Assembly: GCA_023399455.1 (NCBI GenBank) | Contig: JAEWPN010000159.1 | Span: 1-18,102 of the forward strand | Source of the DNA: Bacillota bacterium | GTDB taxonomy: Bacteria; Bacillota; Clostridia; Lachnospirales; Lachnospiraceae | Length of the DNA stretch: 18,102 nucleotides | Direction of reading: 5' to 3' | Shown here: in pieces, positions 7,487-14,027 of the stretch | How the letters are laid out: each line of letters opens with the position of its first letter | Numbering within the stretch: position 1 is the first letter of the stretch | Notes under the pieces: generated by a model | What the model saw: only the letters and a program-made list of their open reading frames with translations | The model's database searches: none | Told to the model about the DNA's origin: nothing | Translations under genes and position numbers: made by a program

Positions 7487-8440
7487 ATGATTATTAGTGT
7501 TGAAAACGTTTCAAAAAAATATTGGATAAATCGTGGTTGGAGTACGAAACAGGAGATAATGGCTGTAGATAATATCTCATTCTCTATTCACTCTGGTGAA
7601 CGAGTAGGTTTTATCGGACCGAATGGTGCGGGAAAGTCAACAACAATTAAGATGCTTTCAGGAATTATAGAACCTACCGTTGGGCAGGTTTCTGTATTAG
7701 ACTTTAATCCGATAAGAGATCGGAAGAAGCTAGCTTACCAGACCTCAGTAATGTTTGGTCAAAAATCACAGCTTTCTTCCCATTTATCTGCTCATGATAA
7801 TTTTTCACTTATAGCAAGTATTTACGATATAGAGAAGAAGCAATATCAAAAAAGACTTGAATATTTAGCAAATCAATTCGAAATTTGTGATTTTATTAAT
7901 ACCCCAATACGGCAATTGTCTCTTGGACAACGTATGCGGTGTGAAGTCATTGCCTCTCTGTTGCATCAGCCTAAGATTATTTTTTTAGACGAGCCAACAA
8001 TAGGGCTTGATATAATTACAAAACAAGGTTTTAGAGAATTGCTTATGGAAATGAATCAAGCAGAGGGAACAACCTTACTTGTAACTTCACATGACTTGGC
8101 TGATATTGAGAAATTATGTGAACGAGTAATTATTATTATGAACGGGAGAATTGTATTTGATGATAAGATAGCAAAGTTAAAGGAATTGTCACAATGTGAG
8201 AACAAGACCTTAAAAGTAAGATTTACAGGTAGTTATCCCAAAGGACTATTTCAAGAAAATGAAATAATTAATAATGAGGCTTATGAGTTGCACGTAAAAA
8301 TTTCTTCTTTATCGGAACTTCCTTCCAAAATTACACTTTTACAAGAGTATGTGCAAATTATGGATATCGAGATAGCCTCATTACCATTGGAAGATATAGT
8401 GGCTTCTATTTATTCCCAAGGAAGTATAATGAACTCATGA
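7487..8440 (+). CDS. ABC transporter ATP-binding protein of an ABC-2 exporter
   Basis: Cytoplasmic ATPase that drives the two membrane subunits encoded next. In 317 aa: Walker A GPNGAGKST at 44-52, Q-loop Gln92, signature LSLGQ at 144-148, Walker B IIFLDEPTIGLD from 164, and the switch His202 in TSHDL. The tail after about residue 225 is an extra domain typical of long ATPases of the COG4586 group. It starts 17 nt after the radical SAM stop and its last codons overlap the next gene (ATGA, 8437-8440), so all are one operon. Expected role: export of the modified peptide, or self-protection against it. Substrate inferred from context only. Confidence 0.93.
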   Translation: MIISVENVSKKYWINRGWSTKQEIMAVDNISFSIHSGERVGFIGPNGAGKSTTIKMLSGIIEPTVGQVSVLDFNPIRDRKKLAYQTSVMFGQKSQLSSHLSAHDNFSLIASIYDIEKKQYQKRLEYLANQFEICDFINTPIRQLSLGQRMRCEVIASLLHQPKIIFLDEPTIGLDIITKQGFRELLMEMNQAEGTTLLVTSHDLADIEKLCERVIIIMNGRIVFDDKIAKLKELSQCENKTLKVRFTGSYPKGLFQENEIINNEAYELHVKISSLSELPSKITLLQEYVQIMDIEIASLPLEDIVASIYSQGSIMNS

Positions 8441-9222
8441 AAAAATATATAAAGAATTTTAAAAGTGCAAATAAAGAATTTTGGATGTACAAAACAAATT
8501 TTATAATTCGTTCTTTTTTCTTGCTTTTCATTTTATTAGTGACTTATGCATTATGGAAGGCAATCTATGCAGAAAATAGTTATTCTTCAAGTGAATTCAG
8601 ACAATTAATCTGGTATCTTTTTCTAACAAGGACGATTAGTATGTGTTTAACGGATATACATACAGAAATTATATCTGATATTAGGACGGGGCGGATTATA
8701 GTTTGTATGAATAAGCCTTACAATTTTATTTTTTTTAAATTATACGGTTCCTTTGGCAAAATATTTTCTCCTAGTATTATTACTTTTGCTTTAGTATTTA
8801 TATTAGGAAGTGGGCTTACAGGAACTTTCTTTAGTAACATAAGCTTTTCTGGAATAATATGTTCCTTATTTCTAGTTTTTAACGGAATTTTGATTGACTG
8901 GTTCATAAAATTTTTTATCTCTATTTTATCATTTTGGGTGAATGAAGTAAAAGGTATTTTATTAGTTTACAACCGCTTAATACTGTTTCTTGGTGGTGTT
9001 ATGATTCCTTTTGATATATTGCCTAATTGGCTGAAGCAAATTAGCGTATATTTACCAATGAACTTTATTGTCAATCAGCCTGCTAATGTTTTTGTAAATT
9101 ACAATAATAATAGTTTTTTTCGAATTCTTTTTGGGCAGATCATTTATATAATTGTTCTCTTATGTATTACATTTATTGCTTATAAAAGGGGGGTAAAACA
9201 TGTCAGCATTAACGGTGGTTAA
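8437..9222 (+). CDS. ABC-2 exporter permease, subunit 1
   Basis: Integral membrane protein of 261 aa with about six hydrophobic helices and a basic N-terminus. The region GGVMIPFDILPNWLKQISVYLPMNF is typical of the COG4587-type permease partner found with COG4586 ATPases and COG3694-type second permeases. The start ATG overlaps the ATPase stop by the ATGA arrangement, indicating translational coupling. Likely forms a heterodimeric channel with the next protein. AT-rich like the rest of the island. Confidence 0.88.
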   Translation: MKKYIKNFKSANKEFWMYKTNFIIRSFFLLFILLVTYALWKAIYAENSYSSSEFRQLIWYLFLTRTISMCLTDIHTEIISDIRTGRIIVCMNKPYNFIFFKLYGSFGKIFSPSIITFALVFILGSGLTGTFFSNISFSGIICSLFLVFNGILIDWFIKFFISILSFWVNEVKGILLVYNRLILFLGGVMIPFDILPNWLKQISVYLPMNFIVNQPANVFVNYNNNSFFRILFGQIIYIIVLLCITFIAYKRGVKHVSINGG

Positions 9223-9997
9223 AAACAACTTAAAATTTATGATAATAAGGATAAAATATAACATTCTAGCAGAGCTGAAATATCCTCTTAATTTCGTACT
9301 TCAAGTTATAGGTATGATTTTTAACGATATTTTGATTTTTGCTACATGGTTTTTTGTTTTTTCGAAATTTGGGTCGATTAATGGATTTGATTTTGAAATG
9401 ATGGCAGGAATTTACTCTATAAGTATGATTTCTTTCGGTATTACTTATTTTTTGTTTGGAAGTATAACAGATATTGGACGATTAATTATTAATAATCAAA
9501 TTGATTTAATCTTAACACAGCCAAAAGATGTTTTGTTACAAGTTATTTCGTCTAAAAGTGACATTGTTGCCTTTGGGGATATTTTAGTCGGTCTTGCATT
9601 ATTCTTTTTATACTATGACATAAAAAAGATTCCACTATTTATCATCTCTATTATTTGTTCAACAGTTATCGTTTCGGCATTTACTATTTTTGCTGAGACT
9701 TTATCATTCAGGTATAAATATTCCTATTATACGAATGTCTTGCTGTATAACATCATGCAAAACTTAGCAGTGTATCCAAATCATATATTTCCACTCGAGG
9801 TAAGAATTATTACATATACTATGTTTCCCGCATTTTTTGTTAGTTTTCTTCCAGTAAATCTACTTTTTAACTTTGACGCGGCTGAATTTATTTTATTACT
9901 TACTGTATCGCTCATTTGGTTTGTGGGCGCATATCTCTTTTTTTATTATTCCCTAAAGAGGTATGAATCAGGAAGTTCGATGGATTTGATAAACTAG
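9200..9997 (+). CDS. ABC-2 exporter permease, subunit 2
   Basis: 265-residue membrane protein with about six helices, an ABC-2 permease distantly like the COG3694 group. It overlaps the first permease by 23 nt; its own SD, GGGGGG with short spacing to the ATG, lies inside the first permease gene. Conserved-looking features are the RYKYSYYTN segment after a TM region and the long loop VYPNHIFPLEVRI before a late helix. With the previous two genes it completes the exporter (ATPase plus two different permeases). The specific substrate is not visible. Confidence 0.87.
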   Translation: MSALTVVKNNLKFMIIRIKYNILAELKYPLNFVLQVIGMIFNDILIFATWFFVFSKFGSINGFDFEMMAGIYSISMISFGITYFLFGSITDIGRLIINNQIDLILTQPKDVLLQVISSKSDIVAFGDILVGLALFFLYYDIKKIPLFIISIICSTVIVSAFTIFAETLSFRYKYSYYTNVLLYNIMQNLAVYPNHIFPLEVRIITYTMFPAFFVSFLPVNLLFNFDAAEFILLLTVSLIWFVGAYLFFYYSLKRYESGSSMDLIN

Positions 9998-10027
9998 TTT
10001 CAAGTTTTAGGATATTAGCTTGGAAAA

Positions 10028-10063
10028 TAAAAAACCGCTTTGCGTTAAGGTTTAACTGCGAAG
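10028..10063 (-). terminator. Probable intrinsic terminator for the regulator transcript
   Basis: On the minus strand CTTCGCAGTTAA, a three-base loop and TTAACGCAAAG form a stem with one bulge and one mismatch, followed by CGG and TTTTTTATTTT. It lies about 175 nt past the regulator stop codon. If it is the real end, the regulator mRNA carries the antisense of the whole 40-residue peptide gene. On the plus strand it would be an mRNA hairpin between the second permease and the peptide gene. Confidence 0.55.
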
Positions 10064-10111
10064 GAAATTTGATGCAAAAGATAAACACCAAAATATAAAG
10101 GAGAAGTTCTT

Positions 10112-10234
10112 ATGAAAATCAAAATTGTATTGTGCTCTTTACTACTAAGTTTATCCCTATGCTGTAATATAGCTTCAATTACTACAAGCAACATGGCTCA
10201 AACTAATGGAATATTAACAGATCTCTATTTTTAA
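10112..10234 (+). CDS. Small secreted-type peptide, 40 aa; candidate pheromone precursor
   Basis: A clear SD (AAAGGAG at 10097-10103) lies 8 nt before ATG. The peptide starts MKIKIVLCSLLLSLSLCC, a basic start and a hydrophobic core like a signal sequence, and ends NGILTDLYF before TAA. Such proteins (short, Sec-type leader, short hydrophobic C-terminus) are typical of pheromone precursors (SHP, PapR, Phr) of the RRNPP group, whose last 5-8 residues are the signal. The gene stops 3 nt from the stop of a convergent Rgg/PlcR-like regulator, which fits this role. The Cys pair is not a lipobox. It has no promoter of its own and is probably read from the exporter operon. Alternatives are a second RiPP substrate or an immunity-type membrane peptide. 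Function inferred. Confidence 0.6.
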   Translation: MKIKIVLCSLLLSLSLCCNIASITTSNMAQTNGILTDLYF

Positions 10235-10237
10235 AAT

Positions 10238-12076
10238 TTACATAATTTCCTCTTTATAGCTTTTTTTGTAGTGGTGTTTTATTACACCACTTACAAAATC
10301 ATGATGTAACATACTACTTAGATAAAAAGCCTGACAATAGTATTTTTGGCAAATTTCCAATTGGCTTTTATTACCTTCGCTTTCGTCCATGCGTTCTAAT
10401 GCATACGCTTTGTTTGTAAGAAATTCATCAACAGTTCTTATACTGTAATTTGTCAAAGATATATGGATTCCTTCATCGCACTCTTGAATTGATTTATGTA
10501 TTACATCTGTTTCCTCCAGATATCTGGTTAAATTAATTCGAATTGGAATACTGGAAGTATAATAATTGTAAATTGGTGAAGAATTGTTTTGAAAGTTATC
10601 AAGCAGTGCCTCTAATATCTCAATAGCCTCTTGTTTATAATTCATCCGATAATAAATAGACGCTATTACAACCAAAATATGTATCTCCATATCAATTAAA
10701 TATACTTTTTTAATATTCTGCACTGTAAAATCAGTTAAAGTATAGCTTAATGCTTCTTCCATTTGATTTAAAGCAATTTCCAGTCCAATTTCTTTTAATT
10801 CTATGCTACATATGGTATTCATACTTAATAGATATTGCTTGTTTTTAAGTAAATCTATATTTATCTCTCTTTCTAAGACAACCAGCCTTTCCTTCACCTC
10901 TTTATACCTTCTAAGGGTACTTAACCTTTCAATTTCTGCTTTCCATTCCAGCACTTCGAAATCATCAACTTCCAATAACAAACTGCAAATGTCATGGCTT
11001 CGCTTTAATTTTTCCATTAAGGCATAATAACTAAATATTCGGGGTGTCTGCCTCCCACTCTCAATCCTTGACAAAGTTTCCGGTGAACATATTCCAAAAC
11101 TCAACTCTTCTTGCGAAACGCCTAATCGCTCACGATTTTTTTTAATTTCTTTTGAGAGCGAATACAATGTCCCCACACATCTACATATAAATAATCTTAC
11201 AAGATTTTCACTTTGATTATATCCATTCTCACGCAATACTTCTTTCAGATAATATAATTGCTTACAAATATTGTTGTATTCTTGTTCGTCTCCTACATTC
11301 TTCAACCCGATTGCCTTCAGTTCCATGAGCTCCGGAAGAAGAAGTAACTGCCCATCCTTCATCTGCAAGGCTATACTCTCTGTACAGCATGAAATCATTT
11401 CCAAATATTCTCCTCTGCCTTCCAGGCATTTTGCTAATAAATATACCACTTGAGGATAGATTTTAACTTTCTCACTCCAGTCTGTATATTGCTTTTCTAC
11501 ATAAGTTTTTAATTTTCTCAGCTGTGCGATACACTTCTCTCCTTCTCCTAATAAAAAACGATAGTAACACATCATCAGCAACAGCAATAGCTCCTCTAAA
11601 TGAATTCGCTTGTCCCACACAAGTTCCTTCGAATATTCCGGCAGCGTAATCTTTAACGATTCCTCTGCATACTGCATGGCCACTACGGTATTTTCATTTC
11701 TATACATTTCAATAAACGATCGTACCTTCAAAATAAATTGTTTATGTAAAGGCAGCTTGGATTCCTTATAGCGCTCTAATACTGCAAGCTTCTTTAAGCA
11801 AGCCTCATATCTTCGTGATAAGATATCTTCCTCTATGTAATATCTTAATTCCAACAAAGAATATTCACGCCCGGATACAAATAGTTCCAGCTTATCAGTA
11901 GAAGTCCCCATTCTCTGAAGCAATGCATTCAACAAAAATATATCCGGTTTCCGTACTCCTCTTTCAAATTTGGACAAATCTTTGCGGGTACACAATCCTT
12001 GGCATATGTCTGATTGCGTAATCTTTTTCTTATTTCTTATAGCAAAAATTAATTCGCCTATACTATTTTGATTCAT
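10238..12076 (-). CDS. Tandem-duplicated XRE-HTH/TPR regulator (Rgg/PlcR-like), 612 aa
   Basis: A DNA-binding regulator of peptide-sensing type. HTH module 1 is about 6-60 (IGELIFAIRNKKKITQSDIC and FERGVRKP), then an all-helical TPR-like region to about 300. A second HTH is about 306-360 (LSKEIKKNRERLGVSQEEL and RIESGRQTP) with another helical region to 612. The two halves are in register at an offset of 301 residues: for instance RRY at 88-90 and 389-391, VLER at 99-102 and 400-403, HKQF/NKQY at 111 and 412. Each half is the length of a Rgg or PlcR, so this looks like a fused dimer. SD GGGG 8 nt before ATG; promoter at 12136-12165. It lies convergent to the peptide/exporter operon. Expected role: activator or repressor of that operon in response to a peptide; direction of control unknown. 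Confidence 0.87.
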   Translation of the reverse strand: MNQNSIGELIFAIRNKKKITQSDICQGLCTRKDLSKFERGVRKPDIFLLNALLQRMGTSTDKLELFVSGREYSLLELRYYIEEDILSRRYEACLKKLAVLERYKESKLPLHKQFILKVRSFIEMYRNENTVVAMQYAEESLKITLPEYSKELVWDKRIHLEELLLLLMMCYYRFLLGEGEKCIAQLRKLKTYVEKQYTDWSEKVKIYPQVVYLLAKCLEGRGEYLEMISCCTESIALQMKDGQLLLLPELMELKAIGLKNVGDEQEYNNICKQLYYLKEVLRENGYNQSENLVRLFICRCVGTLYSLSKEIKKNRERLGVSQEELSFGICSPETLSRIESGRQTPRIFSYYALMEKLKRSHDICSLLLEVDDFEVLEWKAEIERLSTLRRYKEVKERLVVLEREINIDLLKNKQYLLSMNTICSIELKEIGLEIALNQMEEALSYTLTDFTVQNIKKVYLIDMEIHILVVIASIYYRMNYKQEAIEILEALLDNFQNNSSPIYNYYTSSIPIRINLTRYLEETDVIHKSIQECDEGIHISLTNYSIRTVDEFLTNKAYALERMDESEGNKSQLEICQKYYCQAFYLSSMLHHDFVSGVIKHHYKKSYKEEIM

Positions 12077-12135
12077 GTACTATTCCCCTTTTTTATTAAA
12101 TTACAAGTAACTTTTATATCTTTATTAAACAATAT

Positions 12136-12165
12136 ATTATATCATGTATCAACAAAAGCAAACAA
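12136..12165 (-). promoter_or_regulatory. Promoter of the regulator gene
   Basis: Minus strand: TTGTTT (12160-12165), an 18-nt spacer, then a perfect TATAAT (12136-12141). This leaves a leader of about 55 nt before the regulator ATG, in which TTGTAATTTA (12097-12106) repeats the ten bases found in the promoter of the peptide gene at 6201-6210. Confidence 0.6.
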
Positions 12166-12194
12166 TATCTTTCATTTGCAGATTTCAATTATTC

Positions 12195-12236
12195 AAAAAG
12201 GTTAAGCCATCTTCTATCCATTTGCTTAACCTTTTT
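12195..12236 (-). terminator. Intrinsic terminator after the dehydratase gene
   Basis: AAAAAGGTTAAGC (12195-12207) pairs perfectly with GCTTAACCTTTTT (12224-12236) around a 16-nt loop. On the minus strand it lies 35 nt after the dehydratase stop, so it ends the sugar operon before the regulator promoter. The symmetric A and T runs would let it act in both directions. Confidence 0.85.
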
Positions 12237-12270
12237 ATTGCAATATTGTGTATATATAAAATACTTCCCC

Positions 12271-13992
12271 TTATTCCATATATCCGCCTTTCATAGGTGA
12301 TACGGCTTTTTCTTTAAATAACTCGAGTACTTTGGAGTCCGACTTCTTCGCCCTCTGCGTCCATGTTCTCCTTCTGTTCTCAAGAACCCTTTTTATTTCC
12401 TCTTCCTTCATCTCCACTCCGTCTATTCCTATTATTTCCAACCTTCTGGCCGGAATATCAACCAGTATGACGTCATTCTCCTCCACCAATGCGATCGGGC
12501 CTCCCTGCGCGGCCTCAGGAGAAACGTGTCCGATCGCAGGTCCCTTGGAGGCGCCGGAAAATCTTCCGTCCGTAATAAGTGCAATGGTCTTTCCCAGCTT
12601 TTCATCGGAGGCTATCGCTTCCGTCGTGTAGAACATCTCCGGCATGCCGCTGCCTTTCGGCCCTTCGTAGCGGATAATTACAGCATCTCCCGGTACTATC
12701 CTGCGGGCGAGCACCGCTTCTATTGCCTCTTCTTCACTATCGAAGGGTCTTGCCCGAAGCACGGCATGGAACATTTCCTCAGGTACTGCAGAATGTTTTA
12801 CTACTGCACCGTCAGGGGCCAGATTTCCCTTTAAGACCGCTATGGTACCGTCTGTTCCTATGGGCGTGATGAATTCTCTTATGATGTCTGTTCTCTTTCT
12901 ACCCACCTTGCGAAGATGCTCCTCACATTTGTCATAGAAACCATTTTGCTTTAGCTCCTCCAGATTCTCTCCCAGCGTTTTTCCTGTTACTGTCATCACA
13001 TCCAAATGAAGCCTGTCCTTGATTTCCTCCATTATCCTCGGTACGCCGCCGGCATAGTAAAAATACTGAGCCGGCCATTGCCCTGAGGGGCGGATATCTA
13101 ACAAATAGTGTGCTCCCCGGTGCAATCTGTCGAATAGGTCCGCATCCATTTCATAGCCGAATTCATGAGCGATAGCCGGAATATGCAGCAGCGAATTGCT
13201 GGAGCCCGATATTGCGGCATGAACCATTATTGCGTTTTCAAAGGACTTCATCGTCACGATGTCCGAAGCCTTTCTTCCCTTTTTTGCTATTTCTACCGCC
13301 TGAATTCCCGCTTTATAGGACATTTTCTTAAGATCTGCATCGGTTGCAGGCATGAGAGCGCTTCCCGGAAGCATGAGCCCTAACGCTTCCGCCATGACCT
13401 GCATGGTAGAGGCCGTTCCCATGAAGGAGCAGGCGCCGCAGGAGGGACAGGCGTGCTGCTTATAGTAGGTAAGCTCCTCCTCGGATATTTCTCCTCTTTT
13501 ATACATGGCGCTGTAGGCACCGATCTGTTCCAGCGTAAGAAGACCCGGTCCGGCGTCCATGACACCTCCGGTGACCACTATGGCGGGAATGTTTATTCTT
13601 CCTATCGCCATAAGGTGTGCGGGCACTGCTTTATCACAGCTGGCAATGAATACGCCTGCGTCGAAGACCGTGGCTCTGGCATGGACTTCAATCAGATTGG
13701 CGATGGCGTCTCTGGAAGGCAGGGAATAATTCATGCCGTCATGTCCCTGCGCCATACCGTCACAGATGTCGGTGGCGAAATACCTCGCGGCCTTTCCGCC
13801 GGTCTCATTCACACCCTTTCTCGCTTCTTCCACGAGGCCGAACAGATGAGCACTTCCGGGATGACTATCCCCGAAGGTGCTTTCTATCAAAATCTGAGGC
13901 TTTTCCAAATCCTCCGCAGTCCATCCCATTCCCATTCGAAGCGGATCCATTTCAGGAGCAGTTTTCCTGATTTTCTGACTTTCGTATTCCAT
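12271..13992 (-). CDS. IlvD/Edd-family dehydratase, probably sugar-acid dehydratase
   Basis: Fe-S dehydratase that removes water from a 2,3-dihydroxy acid to give a 2-keto acid. Seen in the sequence (numbering from an upstream ATG at 14028, 585 aa): DICDGMAQGHDGMNYSLPSRD at 87-107 with Cys89, ASCDKAVP with Cys131, HACPSCGACSFMGTASTM with Cys194/197/200, and the active-site loop RFSGASKG with Ser491. The first family Cys (PCNxHL type) is replaced by PGSAHL at 57-62, while a Cys stands before DG at 89, as in E. coli YagF/YjhG (xylonate dehydratases, recalled). Position after an alpha-xylosidase points to xylonate or a related acid, not branched-chain amino acid synthesis. The start was set at 13992 because AAGGAAGG lies 10 nt upstream; the ATG at 14028 (overlapping the previous stop as TAATG) has no SD. 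Confidence 0.85.
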   Translation of the reverse strand: MEYESQKIRKTAPEMDPLRMGMGWTAEDLEKPQILIESTFGDSHPGSAHLFGLVEEARKGVNETGGKAARYFATDICDGMAQGHDGMNYSLPSRDAIANLIEVHARATVFDAGVFIASCDKAVPAHLMAIGRINIPAIVVTGGVMDAGPGLLTLEQIGAYSAMYKRGEISEEELTYYKQHACPSCGACSFMGTASTMQVMAEALGLMLPGSALMPATDADLKKMSYKAGIQAVEIAKKGRKASDIVTMKSFENAIMVHAAISGSSNSLLHIPAIAHEFGYEMDADLFDRLHRGAHYLLDIRPSGQWPAQYFYYAGGVPRIMEEIKDRLHLDVMTVTGKTLGENLEELKQNGFYDKCEEHLRKVGRKRTDIIREFITPIGTDGTIAVLKGNLAPDGAVVKHSAVPEEMFHAVLRARPFDSEEEAIEAVLARRIVPGDAVIIRYEGPKGSGMPEMFYTTEAIASDEKLGKTIALITDGRFSGASKGPAIGHVSPEAAQGGPIALVEENDVILVDIPARRLEIIGIDGVEMKEEEIKRVLENRRRTWTQRAKKSDSKVLELFKEKAVSPMKGGYME

Positions 13993-14027
13993 ATCTGAAA
14001 CGCCTTCCTTATATGCTTTTTTTCTCA

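Noticed and set aside
10267..10295. Stem AGTGGTGT/ACACCACT near the regulator's 3' end as terminator of the exporter operon
   Set aside because: Its T-run is in front of the stem on the plus strand and none follows; it also lies within the regulator coding sequence.
12271..13992. ilvD of branched-chain amino acid synthesis
   Set aside because: No other ilv/leu genes nearby, missing classical Cys, sugar genes directly upstream in the same operon.
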